The position numbers and the translations under genes were made by a program. From JBFHDX01 sp041584475 (GTDB lineage Bacteria > Pseudomonadota > Alphaproteobacteria > UBA8366 > JADFVY01), in the NCBI GenBank assembly GCA_041584475.1, contig JBFHDX010000025.1, positions 1 to 39,629 on the forward strand: a DNA stretch of 39,629 nt, read 5' to 3'. Below are positions 1 through 7,630 of this stretch, piece by piece (position 1 is the stretch's first letter; each line of letters starts with the position of its first letter). The notes below the pieces were generated by a model. It did not search any database and was not told where the DNA came from. It was given only the letters and a program-made list of their open reading frames with translations.

Positions 1-2
1 GA

Positions 3-638
3 TCAGCGGCACGGCGCACTCCTCTCCTCGCGCGCCGCGCCCCTGGCGAAGCGCAGGCGGCGGTGCGCGAGCCGCTCCGCCTGCTGCGCGTCGTGGGTCG
101 AGAAAATCAGCGCCGCGCCGGCGCGCAACCGCTTGCCGAGCTCTTGCTCGACCGCCGCCGTGGCCTCGTCGTCGAGCCCCGAGGTCGGCTCGTCGAGCAG
201 CAGAATTTCCGGATCCTGGACGAGGGCCCGGACCAGCGCGAGACGCTGGCGCTCGCCCGTCGAGAGCCGCGCAACGGTCCAATCGCGCGCCTCGTCGGGC
301 AGGCCGAAGGCACGCGCGAACACCGCTGCCGCCGACCAGTCGGCGAAGTGCTCGCCGACGGTCTCCGCCCACCAGCCCGACTCGGCCGCGACGTAGGTGA
401 CGCGGCGCCGCCACGCCGGGCCCGACAGCGTGCCCCGGTCAGCGCCGCGCAGCGCGATCTCGCCGTCGCCCGGGTCGAGATCCGCGAGCGCCCTCAGGAA
501 CAGCGACTTGCCGGAACCCGACGGCCCCATCACGGCGATCGCCTCGCCGGCGGCGAGGGTGAAATCCGGGACGCTGACGCCGGTGGCCGACAGCCCCTGC
601 ACGCTGAGCAGCGGCACCGCGTCGCCGTCAGAGGCCAT
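3..638 (-). CDS. YbbL/FetA-like ABC transporter ATP-binding protein
   Basis: This is a 211-residue stand-alone ABC ATPase. The Walker A motif GPSGSGKS is at about residues 38-45, the signature at about 125-130 is LSTGE rather than LSGGQ, and Walker B ILLLDEPTSGLDD is at about 145. A switch His follows in FSTHD. Length and layout resemble E. coli YbbL (FetA), whose partner permease YbbM/FetB is implicated in iron export. A permease would be expected beyond the left edge, so this pairing cannot be checked here. The ATG start overlaps the last 11 bases of the MetE-like gene, which suggests translational coupling. The stop codon lies at bases 3-5, so the gene is complete. The family call is solid but the substrate is inferred only from resemblance. 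Confidence 0.85.
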   Translation of the reverse strand: MASDGDAVPLLSVQGLSATGVSVPDFTLAAGEAIAVMGPSGSGKSLFLRALADLDPGDGEIALRGADRGTLSGPAWRRRVTYVAAESGWWAETVGEHFADWSAAAVFARAFGLPDEARDWTVARLSTGERQRLALVRALVQDPEILLLDEPTSGLDDEATAAVEQELGKRLRAGAALIFSTHDAQQAERLAHRRLRFARGAAREERSAPCR

Positions 639-1680
639 GCGCCGCCACGCAGAGGTGCTTAAGCTTGGCCAGCGCCAGATCGCGGCCGAGCAGCCCGAGC
701 CCGCAGTCGGGCGCTGCGATGAGGCGGGAAGCGTCGATATGCTCGAGGGCGGCGCGCAGCCGGTCGCCGATCTCGTCGACGCTCTCGAGGCGGCTCTTCG
801 CCACGGCAACGGACCCGAAGATGACGGTGGTCGTGCGAAAGCGCTCGAGCAGCGCGAGATCGTTGTGACGATGCGCATCCTCGATCGAGACCGCCTGAAC
901 CGAGGACTCTTCGATCGCGTCGGCGAGCCGCAGGTAGGCGCCGGGGTCGGCCTTGGGGTAATCCGGATTGTCGAGCCGGTCGGGATAGCCGCAGCACATG
1001 TGGACGGTACGCACGACGCCGACCGGGGCTCCGTGGAAGCAGCGCTCGAGATTCTCGAAGCCATAGGCGAGCGCCTGCTCGGGCTTGCGCGCGAACACCG
1101 GTTCGTCGATCTGGATATGGCGGCATCCGGCCTCGGCGAGCGCCCGCACCTCGGCATTGAGCGCCGTCGCCAGATCGATCCCGAGCCGCATTTCGTCGTC
1201 GTAGAATTCGTTCGCCACCGTATCGGCGATCGTCATCGGCCCGGGCATCGTCAGCTTCACCGGGCGCTCGGTGAAGGCCTGTGCGACGCGCCAGTCGTGC
1301 GGCAGGAAGGGGGCGCGCACGCGAACCGGCCCGGTCACCGTCGGCAGCGCCGCCGAATAGGCGCCGCCGCGCAGCACCTTCTCGGTGAGACGGCCGAAAT
1401 CGATGCCGTCGAGGTGGCGGCAGTGATAGTGGATGTAGTTCTCGCGCCGCACCTCGCCGTCGGTCGGGATGTCGATGCCGGCCTCGACCTGGTCGGCGAT
1501 GACATCGCCGGCCGCGCGCACGAACAGCTCCTCGGCGCCGGCGCCGGCCTCGGCCAGCTGCCGGTCGTAGTTGCGCGTCGGGTATTCGGTGTCGGGTCCC
1601 TCGGGGCCCTGGAACCAGTCGCTGACCGGGACGTAGCCGGGCTTGGGATAGGCGCCGATCGTCGTGGTCAGCAGCGGCAT
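628..1680 (-). CDS. Core-only MetE-like cobalamin-independent methionine synthase family protein
   Basis: This 350-residue protein corresponds to the C-terminal catalytic half of MetE without the N-terminal duplicated barrel. The zinc/thiol-activating ligands align well: H227 and C229 in VHMCCGYPD, E267 in SIEDAH, and C326 in PDCGLG, matching the His-x-Cys, Glu and Cys set of E. coli MetE. It should transfer a methyl group to a thiol such as homocysteine. Core MetE proteins may use methyl donors other than polyglutamylated methyltetrahydrofolate, so the donor is open. I chose the ATG at 1680 because GGAGG lies 5 bases upstream and MPLLTTTIGAYPKP is a typical start. An upstream in-frame extension to 1749 has no ribosome site. 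The stop overlaps the downstream ABC ATPase start. Confidence 0.85.
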   Translation of the reverse strand: MPLLTTTIGAYPKPGYVPVSDWFQGPEGPDTEYPTRNYDRQLAEAGAGAEELFVRAAGDVIADQVEAGIDIPTDGEVRRENYIHYHCRHLDGIDFGRLTEKVLRGGAYSAALPTVTGPVRVRAPFLPHDWRVAQAFTERPVKLTMPGPMTIADTVANEFYDDEMRLGIDLATALNAEVRALAEAGCRHIQIDEPVFARKPEQALAYGFENLERCFHGAPVGVVRTVHMCCGYPDRLDNPDYPKADPGAYLRLADAIEESSVQAVSIEDAHRHNDLALLERFRTTTVIFGSVAVAKSRLESVDEIGDRLRAALEHIDASRLIAAPDCGLGLLGRDLALAKLKHLCVAAHGL

Positions 1681-1747
1681 CGGGTCCTCCGTCGGTCGCA
1701 CGCGCCGGATGTTAGCGAACTCCGGCCCTGCGCCGCCATCACAAAGC

Positions 1748-1777
1748 AACCTTCCTTTGAGGGTTTGTTAACCTTCC
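1748..1777. promoter_or_regulatory. Direct repeat AACCTTCC, two helical turns apart
   Basis: The 8-mer AACCTTCC occurs at 1748-1755 and 1770-1777, 22 bases apart, in the 143-base gap between the divergently transcribed MetE-like gene and the TPR gene. The spacing would place two protein-binding sites on the same DNA face. This makes an operator plausible but unproven. I cannot name a regulator. Confidence 0.25.
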
Positions 1778-1823
1778 CGTCACTTCTTCGCGCCTAATAT
1801 GCGCCGTTCACGGGTATGGGATC

Positions 1824-2711
1824 ATGTCGGCTCAGGCGGAACCGAAACACTGGGAAGGCCACATGCACGCCGCCAAGGCGGCGCTGGATGCCGGCAACGA
1901 CATCGAGGCGGAGCTCGAGCTCAAGGGCGCGATCACGGCGTCCGAAGGCGACGCGGGCGACGCCATGCAGCTCGCCACGGCGCTCAACAACCTCGCATCC
2001 CTCTACGACGCCTACGGCGAATACGAGGCGGCGCTGCCGCTTTACCAGCGAGCCCTCGGCATCCTCGAGGCGGCGTTCGGGCCGCGCAGCGCCGAGGTCG
2101 CCAGCATCCTGAACGGCATCGCCGAGCTCTACCGCGCGTGGGAGCGTACCTTCGACGCGATCCCGCTTTACGAGCGCGCGATCGCTATCCAGGAACAGCT
2201 GCTCGGCGAGGATGATCCCGAGCTTGCCGCGACGCTGAACAACATCGCCATCGCCCGGCACGACATGAACGAGTACGATGAGGCGGAGCGCCTCTACCGG
2301 CGGGCGCTCGCGATCATGGAAAAGTCGGCGAACGAGGCGCGGCCCGAGCACGCCGACGTGCTCGTCAACCTCGCCGGGCTGCTCGACGATTGCGGCAAGT
2401 ACGAGGGCGCGCTGGCCGCCTATCGCGAGGCCCTGGCGCTGCAGGAGAAGGCGCTGGGGGCCGACCACCCCTACGTGGCGACGACCCTCGGCCGCATGGC
2501 TTCGGTGCTGCAGGCGCAGGGACGCAACGCCGAGGCCGTCGGGCTGGTCGACCGGGCGCTTGCGATCCGCGAGCAGAAGCTCGGACTGCACCATCCCGAG
2601 CTGGTCCAGACGCTGGAGAATTTCGCCAGGCTGCTGCGCAAGGCCGGGCAGACCGACCGCGCCAGCGAAATGGACGAACGGGCGGCGTCGATCCGCGAGC
2701 GCATGACCTGA
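1824..2711 (+). CDS. Tetratricopeptide-repeat protein (kinesin-light-chain type)
   Basis: A 295-residue protein made almost entirely of roughly 42-residue TPR units of the kinesin-light-chain type. Recurring signatures include LNNLASLYDAYGEYEAALPL, LNNIAIARHDMNEYDEAERL, LVNLAGLLDDCGKYEGALAA and LGRMASVLQAQGRNAEAVGL, each followed by a YxRALxIxE helix. It should be a protein-protein interaction scaffold; its partner cannot be read from sequence. There is no signal peptide or membrane segment, so it is probably cytoplasmic. The start is uncertain: the ATG at 1824 has only a weak purine stretch, while the in-frame ATG at 1863 follows GGGAAGG at good spacing. It is transcribed divergently from the MetE-like gene. 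Confidence 0.8.
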   Translation: MSAQAEPKHWEGHMHAAKAALDAGNDIEAELELKGAITASEGDAGDAMQLATALNNLASLYDAYGEYEAALPLYQRALGILEAAFGPRSAEVASILNGIAELYRAWERTFDAIPLYERAIAIQEQLLGEDDPELAATLNNIAIARHDMNEYDEAERLYRRALAIMEKSANEARPEHADVLVNLAGLLDDCGKYEGALAAYREALALQEKALGADHPYVATTLGRMASVLQAQGRNAEAVGLVDRALAIREQKLGLHHPELVQTLENFARLLRKAGQTDRASEMDERAASIRERMT

Positions 2712-2893
2712 TCCGAGCGGCGGCGTGCTCCGGCCCGCCGCCGATCAGACGGCGATTCCCTTCCCGACCTCGGCGCGGCATAGTCGCAGCGCGGCTGCGG
2801 TGTTGCCGTTTGCGCACGGGCGGGCCCGTCCCGGCCGGGCGCGCGGCGACCCCGGTGCGACGACGGCCGCGAGCGACGACTCGGGAGCAGACG

Positions 2894-4030
2894 ATGAACG
2901 AAACCCCATCCCCCACCCCGGCGGCGACGGCGCGACCGCCGCGACGCTTGCGGAGCGCCCGACGGCCGCCGCCCGGCGCCGCGCCCGGCACGCTCGTGGC
3001 GCCGGCGCAGGTGCACGAGACGACGGTCCGGCTGACAGTGTTCGACGCGCGGCGGCTCGACGAGCAAGCGGCGCCCACCGAGGCGGAACTCGACCGCCTG
3101 CGGGGCGAAAAGATGACGATCTGGGTGGACGTCCAGGGTCTCTCCGACCTCGAGCGCATTCGCCGGATCGGCCAGCAGTTCGGGCTGCACTCGCTCGTCG
3201 TGTCCGACATCGTGCACACGCACCAGCGGCCCAAGACGGAGATCTACGACGACCATGTCGTCGTCGTCCTGCGCATGCCGCGCAGCGAGCCGCCGTTCGA
3301 GAGCGAGCAGCTGACGCTGATCCTCGGCGAGGGTTTCGTGCTCAGTTTCCAGGAACGGCCGGGCGACTGTTTCGATCCGGTACGGGCGCGGCTGCACAAC
3401 GACAAGACGCGGCTGCGCGGCGCCGGGCCCGATTATCTCGCTTACGCGCTGATCGATTCGCTGATCGACAGCTATTTCCCGATCCTCGAGCACGCCGGCG
3501 CCCGTACCGAGGACATCGAATCCCGCGTGGTCGCCAGCCCGGCGGCGGAGCTCGTCGGCGAGATCCACATGCTCAAGCACGAGCTGCTGTCGCTGAGGCA
3601 TGCGATCTGGCCGCTGCGCGAGGTCATCGGCGCGCTGCTGCGCGAAGACGTCGCGCTGATCGACCGGGGAACCCGCGTCTATCTCCGCGACTGCGCCGAC
3701 CACGCGTTCCAGCTGCTCGACATGCTGGAGATCTACCGCGAGATCGCCTCCGGACTCGTCGACCTGCACCTGTCGAGTTTGAGCAACCGCATGAACGAGG
3801 TGATGAAGGTGCTGACGGTGATCGCCACGACCTTCATGCCGATGACCTTCATCGCCGGCGTCTACGGCATGAATTTCGACCGCGCGTCGCCGTTCAACAT
3901 GCCCGAGCTGGGCTGGACGTACGGCTATCCGTTCGCGCTGGCCCTGATGCTCGGCTCGGCCGCGCTGATGCTGTATTTCTTCTACCGCAGGGGCTGGATC
4001 CGGCCGCGCCGCGGCGACGGCGGGGGCTGA
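2894..4030 (+). CDS. corA: CorA-family divalent cation transporter
   Basis: A 378-residue CorA-type magnesium/cobalt (or zinc, ZntB-like) channel of the inner membrane. The signature YGMNF (G325-M326-N327) ends the first of two C-terminal membrane helices (VLTVIATTFMPMTFIAGVYG, then PFALALMLGSAALMLYFFYR). The large N-terminal cytoplasmic domain carries the usual alpha-helical funnel segment. The first 40 residues are an Ala/Pro/Arg-rich extension that is probably disordered. The ATG at 2894 has GGAG 6 bases upstream; the frame stays open further upstream but only as a shadow of the TPR gene. It is convergent with the racemase-family gene across a pair of inverted repeats. Confidence 0.9.
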   Translation: MNETPSPTPAATARPPRRLRSARRPPPGAAPGTLVAPAQVHETTVRLTVFDARRLDEQAAPTEAELDRLRGEKMTIWVDVQGLSDLERIRRIGQQFGLHSLVVSDIVHTHQRPKTEIYDDHVVVVLRMPRSEPPFESEQLTLILGEGFVLSFQERPGDCFDPVRARLHNDKTRLRGAGPDYLAYALIDSLIDSYFPILEHAGARTEDIESRVVASPAAELVGEIHMLKHELLSLRHAIWPLREVIGALLREDVALIDRGTRVYLRDCADHAFQLLDMLEIYREIASGLVDLHLSSLSNRMNEVMKVLTVIATTFMPMTFIAGVYGMNFDRASPFNMPELGWTYGYPFALALMLGSAALMLYFFYRRGWIRPRRGDGGG

Positions 4031-4103
4031 CCGGCGCCGCCTGGCGCATGATCCGATTGGGTCGCTCCAGCCCGCTGCCGATTCCACGCAAGCGGATGAT
4101 GCA

Positions 4104-4169
4104 CTAGTGTGATGGTTCCGAAGTTCGACACCTTGCATGTGCCGAACTTCGGAAGCTGAATCACACTAG
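4104..4169. repeat. Nested inverted repeat element 1
   Basis: An outer perfect 10-base inverted repeat, CTAGTGTGAT (4104-4113) and ATCACACTAG (4160-4169), encloses an inner perfect 12-base one, TTCCGAAGTTCG (4116-4127) and CGAACTTCGGAA (4143-4154), around a 15-base loop. It is much richer in A and T than the flanking genes. It lies between two convergent genes and could act as a bidirectional terminator. Its symmetry and CTAG ends equally suit a dispersed palindromic repeat or small MITE-like element. Confidence 0.8.
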
Positions 4170-4180
4170 ATTCAAAAAGT

Positions 4181-4235
4181 TAGTGTCCCTTTCAACCCAA
4201 ATTTCGATTAAGCGAAATTTGGATTCGGGACACTA
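4181..4235. repeat. Nested inverted repeat element 2, sharing its right end with a stop codon
   Basis: An outer 9-base inverted repeat, TAGTGTCCC (4181-4189) and GGGACACTA (4227-4235), encloses an inner 10-base one, CCAAATTTCG (4197-4206) and CGAAATTTGG (4213-4222), with a 6-base loop. It begins 12 bases after element 1 and shares its TAGTGT end and nested plan, so the two look like relatives. The right arm contains the TAG stop codon (4235-4233) of the racemase-family gene. Confidence 0.8.
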
Positions 4236-5267
4236 GGTCCGCTTCGCCGGCCAGGTGTCGCTGAGACGGTAACCGCCGGGCCACGGGTCCTCCGGATCGA
4301 GCATGTGCTGATGCGTGCCGGTGATCCAGGCGCGCCCGGCGAGCGACGGCAGGATCGCGGTGCGGCCGCCGACCTCGGTCAGCGCCTCGACGCGGCAATC
4401 GAACCGCGAATCGATCAGCGAGCGGCCGATGAAATCATCGCCGACGGCCAGTTGCCCGCGCGCATGCAGCACCGCCATGCGCGCGCAACATCCCGTTCCG
4501 CATGGCGAGCGATCGATCTTGCCGGGCTGTATGGCGACCGCGCTGCGCGCGCTCCGGGCGCCGTTCGCCTCGGTCAGCGGTCCGGCGATCTGGCAGAAGG
4601 AGATATGCGACCAGTCGGGATTCTCCGGATGGCGGAAGCCGAGCTGCTCGTTCGCCGCGTCGGTGATGCGGATGCCGGTCTCGGCGAGGTCGCGGGCCTC
4701 GTCCGGCGTCAGCGCGAAGCCGAGCCCCTGCGCATCGGCGATGACGAAGCTGTCGCCGCCATAGGCGGTGTCGACGGTCAGCGTGCCGAGCCCTGCGACC
4801 TCGAGCGCGACGTCGAGCCGGTCGGCGAACGAGGCGACGTTGTGGATGCGTACGCCCTCGACGTGGCCATCGCGGCAGCGGGCGATGGCGGTCACGAGGC
4901 CGCCGGGCGCCTCGAGCACGACCCGCGTCTCGGGTTCCTGCATCGGCAGGATGCCGGTTTCCAGCAGCACGGTGGCGACGCACAGGCTGTTCGAGCCCGA
5001 CATCGGCGGCGTGTCCTCGGGCTCCATGATGATCCAGCCGACCTGAGCACCCGGATCCTTCGGCGGCACCAGCAGGTTGACGTGACGGAACACGCCGCCG
5101 CGCGGCTCATTGAGCACGAAGGCTCGCAGCGTTCCGTCCTCGGCGATGAAGCGCGACTGCGCCCACAGCGTCTCGCCCGGCGGCGGCGCGACGCCGCCGA
5201 CGATGACGTCGCCGACCTCGCCTTCGGCGTGGCAGCTTACGACATGGACGGTCTTCGACGAGCGCAT
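4233..5267 (-). CDS. Proline racemase / hydroxyproline epimerase-family protein with Ser/Cys active-site pair
   Basis: A 344-residue member of the proline racemase superfamily, full length for the family. Both active-site regions are present. The first, normally MCGH, reads MSGSN with S90 in place of the catalytic Cys. The second is canonical, DRSPCGTG with C256. Cys/Cys pairs occur in proline racemase and 4-hydroxyproline epimerase, and Cys/Thr in trans-3-hydroxy-L-proline dehydratase. Ser at the first position is a known variant, so the reaction (epimerisation or dehydration of a hydroxyproline) cannot be fixed from sequence. No other proline or hydroxyproline catabolic gene is nearby. The start at 5267 has no strong ribosome site. 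The stop codon lies inside inverted repeat element 2. Confidence 0.85.
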   Translation of the reverse strand: MRSSKTVHVVSCHAEGEVGDVIVGGVAPPPGETLWAQSRFIAEDGTLRAFVLNEPRGGVFRHVNLLVPPKDPGAQVGWIIMEPEDTPPMSGSNSLCVATVLLETGILPMQEPETRVVLEAPGGLVTAIARCRDGHVEGVRIHNVASFADRLDVALEVAGLGTLTVDTAYGGDSFVIADAQGLGFALTPDEARDLAETGIRITDAANEQLGFRHPENPDWSHISFCQIAGPLTEANGARSARSAVAIQPGKIDRSPCGTGCCARMAVLHARGQLAVGDDFIGRSLIDSRFDCRVEALTEVGGRTAILPSLAGRAWITGTHQHMLDPEDPWPGGYRLSDTWPAKRT

Positions 5268-5349
5268 GGCGTGACTCGGTGACGCTTGGCCAGTTGTCGG
5301 TTCAGGCGCACCGACGACCGCTGCGCCACGGGAATGTCGCGGAAGAGAA

Positions 5350-5424
5350 TGGAGCGGGCGATCGGGATCGAACCGACGACATTCAGCTTGGGAAGCTGAC
5401 GTTCTACCACTGAACTACGCCCGC
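5350..5424 (-). tRNA. tRNA-Gly(CCC)
   Basis: A 75-base tRNA including an encoded CCA (5352-5350). The acceptor stem GCGGGCG/CGCCCGC pairs perfectly, the D stem is GUUC/GAAC, and the anticodon stem UCAGC/GCUGA holds the loop UUCCCAA, giving anticodon CCC. The T arm is GUCGG-UUCGAUC-CCGAU. All four arms close. The anticodon reads GGG codons for glycine. It stands alone between the racemase-family and GNAT genes; I see no duplicated tRNA end that would mark an attachment site. Confidence 0.95.
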
Positions 5425-5459
5425 GCCGCCGACTCTTATATGGCACGCCGATGCCCCGT

Positions 5460-5984
5460 TCAAGCGCCGGCCTTGCGTAGGCCCGCCGTCCCCGCGGCCG
5501 GCGCCGGGCCGACCGGCCCGCGCACGCCGTCGAGCGCCCCGTGCACCAGCGCCAGCGCCTGGAAGCGCTCGACCTCGACGGGCCCGGGCAGGCGCAGCGG
5601 GCTCGCCGCCTCGCGGGTGAAGCCGAACGGCGCGTAGTATTTCGGGTCGCCGACGACGAGGATGACGCGCCAGCCCCGCAGCCGCGCGCGGGCGATGCCG
5701 TGGCGGACCATCGCCCGGCCGATGCCGCGGCCGGCCAGTTCGGGCCGCACCGCCAGCGGCCCAAGCAGCAGCGCCAGCGCCCCGCCCGGCAGTGTCACCG
5801 GCCAGAAGCGCAGCGTCGCGACCAGTTCTCCCTCCTCCTCCATGACGAAGTTGAGATCCGGCACCGCGGCTGCCGGCTCGCGCAGCCGGTATACGGTCTT
5901 GCCGTGACGGTCACGGCCGAAGGTCAGATCGAGCAGCCGCTCGATGGCGGCGGAATGACGGGGTTGTTGTTCGATGATGTCCAT
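5460..5984 (-). CDS. GNAT-family N-acetyltransferase
   Basis: A 174-residue acetyltransferase of the GNAT fold. The acetyl-CoA-binding motif A is visible as LLGPLAVRPELAGRGIGRAM (Q/RxxGxG/A form RGIG), followed by the beta-bulge strand GWRVILVVGDPKYYAPFGF, which is typical of YhbS-like GNATs. The acceptor substrate is unknown. The ATG at 5984 has AGGA eight bases upstream. The gene is read towards tRNA-Gly, which begins 35 bases downstream, and is divergent from the ynjBCD operon. Confidence 0.85.
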   Translation of the reverse strand: MDIIEQQPRHSAAIERLLDLTFGRDRHGKTVYRLREPAAAVPDLNFVMEEEGELVATLRFWPVTLPGGALALLLGPLAVRPELAGRGIGRAMVRHGIARARLRGWRVILVVGDPKYYAPFGFTREAASPLRLPGPVEVERFQALALVHGALDGVRGPVGPAPAAGTAGLRKAGA

Positions 5985-6332
5985 GGCGGCGGTCCTGCGA
6001 CGTTACGTTGGTTGTTGCCGTCGCGGCACCGCATCGGGCGGGGCGCTCGTCAGGAGGACGGGTCGCGCGACGGCACGGCGACGGCCGCCCGTCGAAACGG
6101 GCGGCGGTATCCTCGTCGTCGCTCACATCGCGAAACCGCCACGGTTGTGCTCCCCTGCATGCGGACACAGTGAATCGCCTATATCACGCCCGCCCTGGCG
6201 ATGCCAACACCATGGACCGCCGCGGAGCGCCGCTCACAGTTGCGTCAGAGGCCCGCGCGACGGCTGACAGCGCGGTCCGTTGCGGCTAGGTTCGGGGGCA
6301 TGGACCGACTACCGGGCAGGGAATCGACGACG
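5985..6332. other. 348-base intergenic gap between divergent genes
   Basis: This stretch separates the divergent GNAT and ynjB-like genes and must hold both promoters. I looked for a TPP-type or other riboswitch ahead of the importer and found no recognisable conserved core. No clear terminator, repeat or tRNA is visible. Small open frames here look random. Confidence 0.4.
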
Positions 6333-7538
6333 ATGCGTACCATTCTCGCCATGGCCGCCACGCTGGGCGCGGCGTTGCTGCCTGCCGCCGGCGCCGGCGC
6401 GGCGGAGCCGACGGACTGGCCGGCCGTACTCGAAGAGGCGCGCGGGCAGGAGGTGTTCTGGAACGCGTGGGGCGGCGACGAGCGGATCAACGCCTACATC
6501 GCGTGGGTCGGCGAGCGCGTGAAGGCGGATTACGGGGTCACGCTGCGCCACGTCAAGCTTTCCGACACCGCAGAGGCGGTCCGCACGGTGCTGTCGGAGA
6601 AGACCGCCGGACGCCACGAGGGCGGGTCGGTCGATCTTATCTGGATCAACGGCGAGAACTTCAAGGCGATGAAGGACCAGGGTCTGCTCTATGGCCCGTT
6701 CGCCGAATCGCTGCCCAACTTCAAGCTCGTCGATGTCGCGAACAAGCCGACGGTGCGCGTCGATTTCACGGTGCCGACCGACGGGCTCGAGGCGCCGTGG
6801 GGCATGGCGAAGCTCGTGTTCATTTACGACAGCGCGGTGCTGAGCACGCCGCCGCGGACGATGCGCGGTATCCTCGATCATGCGCGGGCTAATCCCGGGC
6901 GGATCGCCTATCCGGCGCCGCCCGACTTCCACGGCACGACGTTCCTCAAGCAGGTGGTCTACGAAACGGCGCCCGATCCGTCGCTGCTGCAGCGTCCGGC
7001 GGGCGACGATTTCGACGCCGTCACCGCACCGATGTGGTCCTATCTCGATGCGCTGACCCCGCATTTGTGGCGCGGCGGCAAGGTCTACCCGAAGAACGGG
7101 CCGGCGCTGATCCGCCTGCTCGACGACGGCGAGATCGACATCGCCTTCTCGTTCTACCCGGCCGCCGCATCGGCCGCGATTGCCAGCGGCCAGTTGCCGG
7201 AGACCGCACGCAGCTTCGTGCTCGACGGCGGCACCATCGGCAACACGCATTTCGTCGCCATTCCCTACAACGCGAAGGCCCGCGCGGGGGCGATGGTGGT
7301 CGCCAATTTCCTGATGTCGGCGGAGGCGCAGGCGCGCAAGGAGAACCCGGAGCATTGGGGCGACAACACGGTGCTCGACGTGGCCCGCCTGCCGGCGCCG
7401 GCGCGCAGGCTGTTCAGCGACCTGCCGCGCGGCGTCGCCACGCTGCCGCCGGAGCAGCTTGGCGCCACCCTGCCGGAACCGCATCCGACATGGATGACGC
7501 GAATCGAGGAGGTGTGGCTGTCGCGCTACGGCTCGTGA
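6333..7538 (+). CDS. ynjB: YnjB-like ABC transporter substrate-binding protein
   Basis: A 401-residue periplasmic solute-binding protein. The first 24 residues form a Sec signal peptide (MRTILAMAATLGAALLPAAG, cleavage near GAGAAEP). The mature part has the YnjB pattern, with GQEVFWNAWGGDERINAYIAW early and VDLIWINGENFKAMKDQGLL further on. In the same family as E. coli YnjB, it should deliver an unknown solute to the YnjCD channel; a thiamine-related role has been proposed for relatives but is not shown here. I chose the ATG at 6333 because the signal peptide starts there; an in-frame ATG at 6300 would add 11 residues. It is first in a three-gene operon. Confidence 0.88.
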   Translation: MRTILAMAATLGAALLPAAGAGAAEPTDWPAVLEEARGQEVFWNAWGGDERINAYIAWVGERVKADYGVTLRHVKLSDTAEAVRTVLSEKTAGRHEGGSVDLIWINGENFKAMKDQGLLYGPFAESLPNFKLVDVANKPTVRVDFTVPTDGLEAPWGMAKLVFIYDSAVLSTPPRTMRGILDHARANPGRIAYPAPPDFHGTTFLKQVVYETAPDPSLLQRPAGDDFDAVTAPMWSYLDALTPHLWRGGKVYPKNGPALIRLLDDGEIDIAFSFYPAAASAAIASGQLPETARSFVLDGGTIGNTHFVAIPYNAKARAGAMVVANFLMSAEAQARKENPEHWGDNTVLDVARLPAPARRLFSDLPRGVATLPPEQLGATLPEPHPTWMTRIEEVWLSRYGS

Positions 7539-7630
7539 TGCCGGACGCCGTACCGTCGCCAGTGACGGCATGCGGCCGGCGCCAAGCGACGCGCGCAATA
7601 CCGACCGCCAATGGCTGAAAGCGAGCCGCC

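Noticed and set aside
1765..1800. TTGTTA and TAATAT as a promoter for the TPR gene
   Set aside because: The spacing is 24 bases, too long for a sigma-70 promoter.
2471..4138. Long minus-strand open frame (555 residues) opposite corA
   Set aside because: CorA on the plus strand has family motifs throughout; the antisense frame has none and reflects GC-rich codon bias.
5350..5424. tRNA-Gly as an integration site for a genomic island
   Set aside because: No duplicated tRNA 3' end, integrase or composition break was seen nearby.
5985..6332. Possible riboswitch ahead of the ynjBCD importer
   Set aside because: No conserved TPP or other riboswitch core could be read.
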